A DNA stretch of 9,128 bases, from the NCBI GenBank assembly GCA_023427545.1, contig JAEZBF010000164.1, positions 1 to 9,128 on the forward strand, given 5' to 3'. Position numbers and translations under genes: made by a program. The DNA comes from Pseudomonadota bacterium (GTDB lineage: Bacteria; Pseudomonadota; Alphaproteobacteria; Rhizobiales; Devosiaceae). The notes under the pieces were generated by a model. It did not search any database and was not told where the DNA came from. It saw only the letters and a list, made by a program, of their open reading frames with translations. Within the stretch, counting starts at the first letter, position 1, and each line of letters begins with the position of its first letter. This document shows, one piece after another, positions 1 to 6,331 of the stretch.

Positions 1-2
1 TC

Positions 3-3000
3 CTCGAGAACCGTACCGGCGAGCTGACGGCAGCGATCCAAGGTCAGACGCAGGAGCTCGCTTCGGCTCTAGAAGGCCGCACGCAGGACCTCACTTCCGC
101 CATCCAGGTGCGGACAGCCGAGCTCGAAGCGACGATGGATGCGCGCACTGCGACGTTCTCGAACGCGCTGCAAGGCCGGACCCGCGATCTCGCGGCCGCG
201 TTGGAAGAACGCGCCGCGGCACTCACGGCGGCTCTGCACGAGCGTACTGACGCGCTCAGCGCGGAGCTGCAGGACCGGAGCCAGAACCTCAGTTCGACCT
301 TCCACAGCCATGCTGACGGCCTGACTGCGGCCATCGACGCCCGTACCAAGGCGCTCGAAGGCTCGCTCATTGCGCGGACCGACCAGCTCGCCAACGCAGT
401 GCAGACCAAGACCCAGTTCCTCAACCAGGTGCTGGAGACGCACGGCGGCCAGATCGTCGAAGCGCTCGACACGCGGACGATCTCGCTCGACAATGCACTT
501 GCCAAGCACGGCGAGACGATCGCGAACGCCTTCGACAGCCGTGCCCAGGTGCTCGATGCGACACTCGAGAGCCGCACGCAGGCGCTCGACAACGCGCTCG
601 ACAGCCGCACCCAGACTCTCGATGCCACCCTCGCCGGCCATGCGCAGGCGTTCGACGGGAACCTCGCAGGCCACACCAAAGCGCTCGATTCGACCCTTAC
701 GACTCATGCCAAGACGCTTGACGAGACGATCGGCGGCCACGTGCAGACGTTCGACAACACGATCGGCGGTCATGCGAAGGTGCTCGACGGCACTCTGAGC
801 CAGCATGCCGCACAGATGAACGACGCCTTCGACGGACGCGCCAAGGCGCTAGACGCCAGCCTCGCCGGTCATGCGCGTGCACTGGATACGGCGTTGGGCG
901 GTCACACCCGCGCCATCGACACGGCACTATCCCAGCACGGCCAGCAGCTCAGCCAGGCGCTGGAGGAGCGTGCACGCGCTCTCGACGGTTCGCTTGCCGT
1001 TCATTTCAAAGCGTTCGACGGAAACCTCAGCCAGCACAGCGAAGCCATCACTCAGGCCCTCGACAGCCGGGCGAAGGCGCTCGATACAACCCTTGCGCAC
1101 CATGGCGAGAGCTTCGCGAAAGCCCTCGATGCCCGCGCCGCAACGCTGGACGCTTCGCTTGACGGTCACGCCAGCAAGATCAGCGATGCCTTCGACGGCC
1201 GCGCCGCCGAGCTGCAGCTGGCGATCGAAACACGCACGAAGGTCCTCGACGAGGCGCTTGAGCAGCATGGCCGCGAGCTGAGCAAGACGCTCGACAGCCG
1301 GACGCTGACGCTTGCGCAGACGGTGGGCACGCGCTCCAACGAGCTAAGCGAGGCCCTGAACCTGCGCACCAGCCAGCTAGCCGATACGTTGGGCACCCAT
1401 ACGGTCGGAATTTCGACAGCCATTGGCGAACGTATCGCCGAGCTCGCGCGCACCATCGACATGCAGGGTACCGCCGCTCGCGAGCGCATCGACGAGAGCT
1501 TGCGCAGCGTCACCGATACAATGAACCAGCAGGCCGCCGCGGTGACCTCACTGGTCGCGGGACGCGTCGCCGAAGTCGGAGAGAACCTCGGTCGCGGCAT
1601 CGACACTGCAATCCTGCGGATCGCCGATGCCGAAGGCGGAGTCACGGCCCGCATCGATGCCGCAGCGGCGACGGTTGGCGACAGCGCGCGCAAGGCTGCT
1701 GACATTATCGAAACCGGCGTCAACTCGGCGCGCAAGGCGATCACCGAAATGGTCGACCAGCGGCTCGGCACCCTACCTGAGGCCATCACGGCCCGCGCCG
1801 ACATCACCGCCGAGCGGCTGGCGTCGCTCAACACCGCGATCAACACGGCGCTGGTGCAGTCCATGGCGGACCTCGAGGCTGGTGCCGACCGGATCGAAGA
1901 GACCATCGCACAGCGCATCGTCGCGGCGACCGCCAACATCTCCTCGGATGTGCAGGACACTGCCAGCCGGATGGACCTCGCAGTGAGGGCAGCACTCGAC
2001 CAGATCCAAGCCGCCGCCCGCGGGCTCGATGAGCTCGTCTCGGTCAAGTCGGTCGACGCAGCCGAGCACATCGCCAGCAAGGTCGCGGAGATCAACCGCG
2101 TCGTTACGGATCAAACCAACACGTTCGCGGCGCTGGTCACCGAACGCAGTGACCAGCTTCAGACCCTGCTGCACAGTCATGGCAACGTGCTCAACCAGGC
2201 CCTGGCGGTGAACGCCCGCGAAGCCGAAGAACTGATGAGCGCCTCGACGTCTCGCATCCTAAGCGACGTCAATGCGGCACTTGAGCGACTGAACCAGTCG
2301 AACGCCCTCCTCCAGAACGTGCTCGACAGCGCAACGGGCAACCTCGCCCGCATCGAGGGTTCGGTCGCCGAGCAGACGCAGACCTACTCGACCACCGTCC
2401 GGGAAGCGATCACCGCGACTGAAGATGCAGGCAAGCTCGTCACCGACCACGTCGGAGCCTTGCAGATGTCGATCCGCGGCATGGTCGGGGAATTCGGGCA
2501 GTTGCTGGGGAGCCTAACTAAGGAGGCAGAAAGCATCGACAAGGCGGCCGAGCACCTCAATGAGGCCGGCAGCTTCTCGCTGCAGACACTCGAGGAGCGC
2601 CGCCAGGCCATGGATGCCCTCGCCGCGAGCTTCACCGCCCGTGCAGACGACATCGAGGGCCGGATGCGCAACTTCGCGACCTCGATCGCCGACACGGTGA
2701 ATGACACCGAGCGCAGGCTCGTTGCAGCCCGCAAGGAGATGGAACAGGTGCTCGCCACCTCGAGCACTTCGGTCACCGAGCAGCTCGAAAGCACTGCTGG
2801 TGCTATCCAGAGCACGCTGCAAACTACTAGCGATACCATCCAGAGCCGACTGCAGACGACCGCCAGCTCGCTCAACAGCACGGTCGACCTTGCCACCGAG
2901 CATCTGCAGGAGGTGCTGAACACTGCCGCGGAGCAGGTCCAGACAGCGCTGAGCTCGAGCACATCGGGCATCGAGGGCCGGCTTGAGGAGACTGCAAGCC

Positions 3001-3992
3001 TGCTCGAGAATGCTCTCACCTCGACCAGTGAACGGGTGGCGGCTCAGCTCGAAAACTTCACAAGCCACGCAAGCACGGAAGGCGAGAAGGCCAGCGATCT
3101 CCTTCGCCAGACGCAGCAGACGATGATCCTCGAAATGCAGCAGGCACTTGCGGAGGCGACCCGCCGCTTCAACGAGACCGCCGAAGCCATGCGGGCCACC
3201 GCCCGCGAGGTCGGCAGCGAACTTGAGGCGACGCGTACAGAGCTGCAGCGGGGCGTCATGGAGCTGCCCGAAGAGACCCGCAGCAGCGCGGCCGCTATGC
3301 GTCGGGTGGTTGCCGAGCAGATCGAGGCGCTGGCCGAACTCAACGCCATCGTCCGCGCCCAGCCGGCGACGCACGACCTCAACGATGCGCCGCCCCCCAC
3401 ACCCACTCGCCCGGGGCGCCCCGAGCCGGACCCGCAGCGGCAGCCGGAGGCACCGCGTTCTGCCGAACCGCGCGCCAATGGTCGCGACACCGTCGTCCAG
3501 GCAGAAGCGCCAAGCCGCCGTACGCCGGAGCCGAAGGCGCAGCCCGAAGCGGCGCAGGACGCTCCTGTTCGTGCGGCTGGCAAGCCGGAGGAAGGTGGCG
3601 GGGGCTGGCTCCGCGATGTTCTTCGCAATGCCACGGCGACCACGGCCGGTGTGCAGTCGGGGCTGAGCGCAATGACCGATGACATCGCTAAGGCTCTCGA
3701 CCCCAACGCGTTGGCCGATGCCTGGACGCGCTATCAGGCCGGTGAGCAGAACGTCTTCTCCCGCCGCATCTACACCCTGGGCGGGCAGGCCATGTACGAC
3801 GAGGTTCGCAAGCGCCTCGAGTCGGACGCTGACTTCCGTCGCTCGTCAACGACGTACATGGCCGAGTTCGAGCAGCAGCTGAAACGCGCGGCAGGCGGCG
3901 AAGATCCGATCGGTGAGACTCGGCAATATCTGCTCTCCGACCGCGGCAAGGTCTACACGATGCTTGCTCATGCGGGCGGCAGACTGAAGTAA
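3..3992 (+). CDS. Giant apolipoprotein-like undecad-repeat/coiled-coil protein, 5'-truncated by window edge (possible GPR/RgsE-type polar scaffold)
   Basis: The reading frame is open from base 3 to the TAA at 3990-3992, giving 1329 visible residues. The GTG at 108 is not a credible start, because the 11-residue repeat runs unbroken through it to the window edge. Order of parts (residues counted from base 3): strict 11-residue repeats about 8-480, degenerate repeats in the same register to about 766, mixed coiled coil with another 11-residue run about 924-1022, a region with an ELPEETR motif near 1090, a Pro/Arg/Glu-rich linker about 1120-1200, and a C-terminal domain from W1202 to the end. 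The visible part has no membrane segment or enzymatic motif. Known: Rhizobiales encode roughly 2000-residue apolipoprotein- or kinesin-annotated proteins, including the Agrobacterium Growth Pole Ring protein and S. meliloti RgsE, that organise polar growth. Inferred: this is a member or relative. The missing N-terminus and lack of an alignment limit certainty; it could be another large scaffold. Confidence 0.9.
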   Translation, partial: LENRTGELTAAIQGQTQELASALEGRTQDLTSAIQVRTAELEATMDARTATFSNALQGRTRDLAAALEERAAALTAALHERTDALSAELQDRSQNLSSTFHSHADGLTAAIDARTKALEGSLIARTDQLANAVQTKTQFLNQVLETHGGQIVEALDTRTISLDNALAKHGETIANAFDSRAQVLDATLESRTQALDNALDSRTQTLDATLAGHAQAFDGNLAGHTKALDSTLTTHAKTLDETIGGHVQTFDNTIGGHAKVLDGTLSQHAAQMNDAFDGRAKALDASLAGHARALDTALGGHTRAIDTALSQHGQQLSQALEERARALDGSLAVHFKAFDGNLSQHSEAITQALDSRAKALDTTLAHHGESFAKALDARAATLDASLDGHASKISDAFDGRAAELQLAIETRTKVLDEALEQHGRELSKTLDSRTLTLAQTVGTRSNELSEALNLRTSQLADTLGTHTVGISTAIGERIAELARTIDMQGTAARERIDESLRSVTDTMNQQAAAVTSLVAGRVAEVGENLGRGIDTAILRIADAEGGVTARIDAAAATVGDSARKAADIIETGVNSARKAITEMVDQRLGTLPEAITARADITAERLASLNTAINTALVQSMADLEAGADRIEETIAQRIVAATANISSDVQDTASRMDLAVRAALDQIQAAARGLDELVSVKSVDAAEHIASKVAEINRVVTDQTNTFAALVTERSDQLQTLLHSHGNVLNQALAVNAREAEELMSASTSRILSDVNAALERLNQSNALLQNVLDSATGNLARIEGSVAEQTQTYSTTVREAITATEDAGKLVTDHVGALQMSIRGMVGEFGQLLGSLTKEAESIDKAAEHLNEAGSFSLQTLEERRQAMDALAASFTARADDIEGRMRNFATSIADTVNDTERRLVAARKEMEQVLATSSTSVTEQLESTAGAIQSTLQTTSDTIQSRLQTTASSLNSTVDLATEHLQEVLNTAAEQVQTALSSSTSGIEGRLEETASLLENALTSTSERVAAQLENFTSHASTEGEKASDLLRQTQQTMILEMQQALAEATRRFNETAEAMRATAREVGSELEATRTELQRGVMELPEETRSSAAAMRRVVAEQIEALAELNAIVRAQPATHDLNDAPPPTPTRPGRPEPDPQRQPEAPRSAEPRANGRDTVVQAEAPSRRTPEPKAQPEAAQDAPVRAAGKPEEGGGGWLRDVLRNATATTAGVQSGLSAMTDDIAKALDPNALADAWTRYQAGEQNVFSRRIYTLGGQAMYDEVRKRLESDADFRRSSTTYMAEFEQQLKRAAGGEDPIGETRQYLLSDRGKVYTMLAHAGGRLK
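24..1442 (+). repeat. Strict tandem 11-residue (33-bp) repeat, 43 full units
   Basis: Read in the coding frame, every 33 bases encode a unit of the form [L/I/F]-D-x-[A/T]-[L/I]-x-x-[R/H]-[A/T]-x-x. Position 1 is L, I, F or M in all 43 units, position 5 is hydrophobic in all 43, and position 8 is Arg or His in 41 (Gln in the first, Lys in the twelfth). No insertion or deletion breaks the register. A partial unit at 3-23 shows the array extends left of the window. Eleven residues in three helical turns fits apolipoprotein-type amphipathic helix or a right-handed hendecad coiled coil. Units are clearly diverged at the DNA level, so this is an old protein repeat, not a recent tandem duplication. 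Confidence 0.93.
1443..2300 (+). repeat. Degenerate continuation of the 11-residue repeat in the same register, 26 units
   Basis: Stepping on in 33-base units from 1443, position 1 stays aliphatic (mostly V, I, L or M) in nearly every unit to 2300; the clear exceptions are Ala at 1476 and 1608 and Thr at 1806. The Arg/His at position 8 and the Asp at position 2 are largely lost, and position 5 becomes looser. The register is therefore kept while the consensus decays, giving 69 uninterrupted units over 24-2300. After about 2300 (unit starting with Asn) the pattern is no longer convincing. Confidence 0.7.
2772..3068 (+). repeat. Second run of 11-residue repeats, Thr/Ser type, about 9 units
   Basis: Nine consecutive 33-base units encode segments such as VTEQLESTAGA, IQSTLQTTSDT and IEGRLEETASL. 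Position 1 is V, I or L, and position 5 is L or V. Position 8 is now mostly Thr, Ser or Ala where the first array has Arg/His. The run is offset three residues from the register of the first array, so at least one length change lies between them (about 2300-2771, a region of mixed coiled coil). The composition is rich in Ser, Thr and Gln with few basic residues. Confidence 0.75.
3363..3605 (+). other. Proline-rich, probably disordered linker within the giant protein
   Basis: About 80 codons are rich in Pro, Arg, Glu, Gln and Ala, including APPPTPTRPGRPEPDP and later RRTPEPKAQPEAAQ, ending in a run of four glycines just before W1202. This breaks the helical pattern and separates the long helical rod from the C-terminal domain. 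It probably acts as a flexible tether, as is usual for segments of this composition; no binding motif is recognised. Confidence 0.75.
3606..3989 (+). other. C-terminal domain of the giant protein (about 128 residues)
   Basis: This segment is compositionally unlike the rest of the protein. It contains aromatic residues and mixed helices, with motifs such as AWTRYQAGEQNVFSRRIYTL, GGQAMYDEVRKR, and a terminal TRQYLLSDRGKVYTMLAHA. From memory, closely similar C-terminal segments (Y/F-x-x-G-x-x-x-V-F-x-R-R-x-Y-T-L and D-x-G-K-V-Y-T-M-L-A-H) recur in other large Rhizobiales coiled-coil proteins. The domain looks like a conserved module, perhaps for protein interaction or localisation. Its function is unknown to me. 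Confidence 0.6.
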
Positions 3993-4117
3993 GCAGCTTC
4001 GTTTGCCTGAAACGGCCCCGGATCATCTCCGGGGCTGTTTTTCTTGATCACCAGGCGAGATCAACCGATCCGGAGGATTGCGTCGGGGGCGAGTTGAGAT
4101 TGCTGTCGGTGCCTTGG
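3993..4117. other. Convergent intergenic region
   Basis: 125 bases separate the two convergent gene blocks. Apart from the terminator at 4015-4042 there is a weak 6-bp inverted repeat (TTGATC 4044-4049, GATCAA 4059-4064) without a T-tract. No further gene, RNA or promoter is seen. Confidence 0.7.
4015..4042 (+). terminator. Rho-independent terminator of the giant repeat gene, possibly bidirectional
   Basis: A perfect 8-bp GC-rich stem (GCCCCGGA at 4015-4022, TCCGGGGC at 4028-4035) with a 5-base loop starts 22 bases after the TAA and is followed by TGTTTTT. Flanking AAAC and GTTT can extend the stem by a few pairs. On the other strand the hairpin is followed by a weaker T-rich stretch, so it may also stop the minus-strand operon that ends at 4118. 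No better terminator for that operon is seen in 3993-4117. Confidence 0.85.
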
Positions 4118-5326
4118 TCAGACTGCGGCTTGGGCGACCCGATCTGCGTTCGTGTGGGCGGGCTTTAGCCGCATCGACCACCACAATGCAGCCGCTCCGA
4201 TGAGTGCCGTGGCCGCGGCAACAAAGTAGGCCTGCCCTCCTATCGCCCCCACCAGCCAGCCGAACAGCACGAGGGTGGCCACCGATACCCCCATGGTGAG
4301 TGCGGAAGAGAATCCCTGGGCTTCGGCTGCGATGTCCTCGGGCGCCCAGTTCACGATGAAATGCAGCACGCCAAAGTAGGCGAATGGAAAGGTGATGCCG
4401 TGGAGGAGCTGGAGAAGGAATAGCACTGGCACCGGAGGGCCGAAGGCCATGATCAGCCAGCGCAGGGTGCCCACCAAGCAGGCGATGATGAGCATTACGC
4501 GTGCCGACATCTTGGTTCCCACCCTGCGCCAGGCGAACATCATGCCCGCCTCGCTTGCGGCGCCGACCCCGATCAGCAGCCCGATCACACCGTCAGGGAC
4601 CCCCTGCTCCATCCACACCAGAGCACCCATCGCACTGAGAAATAGATGGGTCGATTGAATGAGCGCGAAGGCAGCGCAAGGTAGCACGAACCAGAGCCGC
4701 AGGAGGTCGGCGAGCCTGGCGCCACCCGGAAGACGAATGGGAGCATCGACCGCCGGCGGAGCGCGGAACTTGGGCAGCGGGAACGCCAGTCCGGCGCGTA
4801 GCAGCGAGAGGAAGACGAAGAGCGGCACAAAGGCGACGGGGCCAAGCCAACCGACGATCAGTCCCGTGCCGATCGTCGTTGCGGTATAACCGACGGTGCC
4901 CCACGCTCGAACAAAGCCGAAGTCGGTGCCCCGCCGTTCCGTCATGCGCAGGGTTGCGGCATCCACCACGGGCACCAGGGCACCGGCCGGCATCGCGGTC
5001 AGTGTCCAGATGAGCAGGTAGCCCCAGAAGTTCGATACGAAGAAGAACCCGAGCGACGCGGCACCCGAGATGAGGGCCAGGATGATGATGACGACCCGCC
5101 AGTCGCTGGCGCGGTCGGCCAGGCGCCCGATCAACACGTTGGCGCCCAGCATCACCAGAACGGGGAGGGCGTTGATGATACCGATTTCGCTGGAGGAAAT
5201 GCCGTTGCCGGCCAGCCAGATAGGGAGGTACGCCGATGCTGCCCCCGTGCTGCCGAACACGGTGAGATGAAACAACGCAGCGCGCAGCTCGGGGGAAAAA
5301 CCGGGCGTGGTGTCGGTCGGAGACAT
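4118..5326 (-). CDS. MFS transporter, MFS_1-like/HcaT-like group
   Basis: A 402-residue inner-membrane protein with about 12 hydrophobic segments, the usual MFS length. Visible signatures are a motif-A-like loop GRLADRASDWR (residues 67-77) between helices 2 and 3, and FGFVRAWGTVGY (136-147), which matches the (Y/F)G-x-x-R-x-WG-x-x-G pattern of the HcaT/LacY-like branch. GAASEAGMMF (255-264) and LLHGITF (307-313) also fit that branch. HcaT itself imports 3-phenylpropionate, but substrates within this group vary and none can be assigned here. The ATG at 5324-5326 is supported by a GGAG seven bases upstream. It is the last gene of the minus-strand block, 105 bases after the phosphoesterase gene and convergent with the giant repeat gene. 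A hairpin overlaps its ribosome binding site. The family is well supported; the substrate is unknown. Confidence 0.9.
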   Translation of the reverse strand: MSPTDTTPGFSPELRAALFHLTVFGSTGAASAYLPIWLAGNGISSSEIGIINALPVLVMLGANVLIGRLADRASDWRVVIIILALISGAASLGFFFVSNFWGYLLIWTLTAMPAGALVPVVDAATLRMTERRGTDFGFVRAWGTVGYTATTIGTGLIVGWLGPVAFVPLFVFLSLLRAGLAFPLPKFRAPPAVDAPIRLPGGARLADLLRLWFVLPCAAFALIQSTHLFLSAMGALVWMEQGVPDGVIGLLIGVGAASEAGMMFAWRRVGTKMSARVMLIIACLVGTLRWLIMAFGPPVPVLFLLQLLHGITFPFAYFGVLHFIVNWAPEDIAAEAQGFSSALTMGVSVATLVLFGWLVGAIGGQAYFVAAATALIGAAALWWSMRLKPAHTNADRVAQAAV

Positions 5327-5333
5327 TCGGGAG

Positions 5334-5337
5334 CTCC
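5334..5337 (-). promoter_or_regulatory. Shine-Dalgarno site of the MFS gene
   Basis: GGAG on the minus strand sits seven bases upstream of the ATG at 5324-5326, supporting that start. Its first two bases are also the last two bases of the hairpin at 5336-5357. Confidence 0.65.
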
Positions 5338-5357
5338 GGGCGAAGTAGATCGCCCGG
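5336..5357 (-). promoter_or_regulatory. Hairpin abutting and overlapping the MFS ribosome binding site
   Basis: The inverted repeat CCGGGCGA (5336-5343) and TCGCCCGG (5350-5357) forms a perfect 8-bp stem with a 6-base loop in the intergenic leader of the MFS gene. No T-tract follows, so it is not a standard terminator. It shares two bases with the GGAG Shine-Dalgarno and could dampen translation, or stabilise or cap a processed downstream mRNA. The regulatory role is inferred from position only. Confidence 0.45.
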
Positions 5358-5431
5358 GCCGGAAACTGGCCTGGCGGCTGGCCGTTGACAAGTGCAGCGG
5401 AGCCGCAAGTGAACTGGAAAGAAGACGGCCT

Positions 5432-6238
5432 CTAGGGCTGGACCTTCTCGCGCCGCAGCCGCAGCCGGCGGCGTCGAGGAGCGGCGGGCTGGCTCCATTT
5501 GATCAGCTCGAAAGTGCCGTCGTAGGTCTCGGCGATCGCGGTGCAGCTCTCCACCCAATCGCCGGTATTGATGTAGTGGATGCCAAGTCGCTCGTGCATG
5601 TCGGCGTAGTGGATGTGTCCGCAGATCACGCCATCCACGCCCGACTGCCGCGCCTCGAGCGAGAGCGCCTCTTCGAAGCGGCCGATGATCGAGACGGCGT
5701 TCTTGACCTTCTGCTTGGCCCAGGCGCTGAGGGACCAGTAGGAAAAGCCGAGGCGGCGGCGGATCCAGTTGATGAGGATGTTGACCCGCAAGGCGAAGCG
5801 ATAGGCCCAGTCGCCGACATAGGCGAGCCACTTGGCGTGGGCGACGACTATGTCGAACTGGTCGCCATGAATGACGAGGTAGGTCTTGCCCTGCGCCGTC
5901 GTGTGAACGGTGCGGTCGACACACTCAACCTCGCCAAAATAGGTGCCGAGGTATTCGCGCAGGAATTCGTCGTGGTTGCCCGGCAAATAGACCATCCGGG
6001 TGCCCTCGGCGGCCTTCGCGAGGAGTATTTCGACGAACTGGTGGTACTCGGCCGGCCAATGCCAGGACTTGGCAAGGCGCCAGCCATCCACGATGTCGCC
6101 CACGAGGTACAGGGTGTCGGCATCGTGGGCTCGCAGGAAGTCGAGCAGGAGCCCGATTCGCGTGGGCCGCATGCCTAGATGCACGTCTGAGATGAAAAGC
6201 GCGCGGAGGCGCCGTGTTTCACCCGTTTCGCGGATCAA
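5432..6238 (-). CDS. LpxH/YbbF-like calcineurin-type metallophosphoesterase (putative UDP-2,3-diacylglucosamine diphosphatase)
   Basis: A 268-residue protein carrying the complete calcineurin-like metal-binding set: D18-x-H20, GDIVDGW (47-53), GNHDE (87-91), HGDQFD (124-129) and GHIH (207-210), followed by NTGDWVES (224-231). This motif order and spacing match the LpxH/YbbF group, which hydrolyses UDP-2,3-diacylglucosamine to lipid X in lipid A synthesis at the inner-membrane surface. No signal peptide or membrane segment is seen. The C-terminus is a basic tail rich in Arg (about residues 253-265), which could help membrane association. The start is TTG at 6236-6238, behind a strong AGGAGG; no internal ATG lies ahead of the catalytic D18. 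It sits between the GH3 gene (93 bases upstream) and the MFS gene. Many Alphaproteobacteria use LpxI for this step, so the true substrate may differ; the metallophosphoesterase fold is near certain. Confidence 0.9.
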   Translation of the reverse strand: MIRETGETRRLRALFISDVHLGMRPTRIGLLLDFLRAHDADTLYLVGDIVDGWRLAKSWHWPAEYHQFVEILLAKAAEGTRMVYLPGNHDEFLREYLGTYFGEVECVDRTVHTTAQGKTYLVIHGDQFDIVVAHAKWLAYVGDWAYRFALRVNILINWIRRRLGFSYWSLSAWAKQKVKNAVSIIGRFEEALSLEARQSGVDGVICGHIHYADMHERLGIHYINTGDWVESCTAIAETYDGTFELIKWSQPAAPRRRRLRLRREKVQP

Positions 6239-6242
6239 AGGG

Positions 6243-6248
6243 CCTCCT
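6243..6248 (-). promoter_or_regulatory. Shine-Dalgarno AGGAGG supporting a TTG start
   Basis: A perfect AGGAGG on the minus strand ends four bases before the TTG at 6236-6238. Spacing is short but workable, and no ATG or GTG competes nearby. The site lies in a small palindrome (CTCC-TCA-GGAG on the minus strand) that could partly mask it. Confidence 0.65.
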
Positions 6249-6331
6249 GAGGAGCGCGGTGCGATCGTCCGCGGCGGGCGCGGTAATCGAGGTGCAGTCT
6301 ACAGGTCTCGGGGCCAGGAAGAAACAGCGCC

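Noticed and set aside
108..110. GTG as start of the giant gene
   Set aside because: The same frame is open to base 3 and the 11-residue repeat continues without change upstream, so it is an internal codon.
552..947. Recent tandem duplication or CRISPR-like direct repeats at 33-bp spacing
   Set aside because: Units are related at the protein level but well diverged in DNA, with no conserved repeat and unique spacer structure.
44..2095. Long antisense open frames (44-679, 69-806, 927-1268, 1166-2095 on the minus strand)
   Set aside because: They mirror the repetitive GC-rich codons of the giant gene, giving low-complexity Ser/Arg/Val-rich or mirrored repeat proteins with no recognisable domain or ribosome binding site.
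2514..3706. Antisense frames 2514-3374 and 3044-3706 opposite the giant gene
   Set aside because: Composition is Ser/Ala/Arg-rich with no motif. The plus-strand frame has coherent repeats, linker and C-terminal domain.
4044..4064. TTGATC/GATCAA inverted repeat as a terminator or operator
   Set aside because: Only 6 bp, AT-rich with a 9-base loop and no T-tract; could occur by chance.
4593..5924. 443-codon minus-strand frame spanning the MFS and phosphoesterase genes
   Set aside because: Arg/His/Pro-rich shadow frame crossing two well-supported genes and their gap; no domain features.
5267..6178. 303-codon plus-strand frame opposite the phosphoesterase
   Set aside because: It is the complement of a gene with complete catalytic motifs, and shows no family signature of its own.
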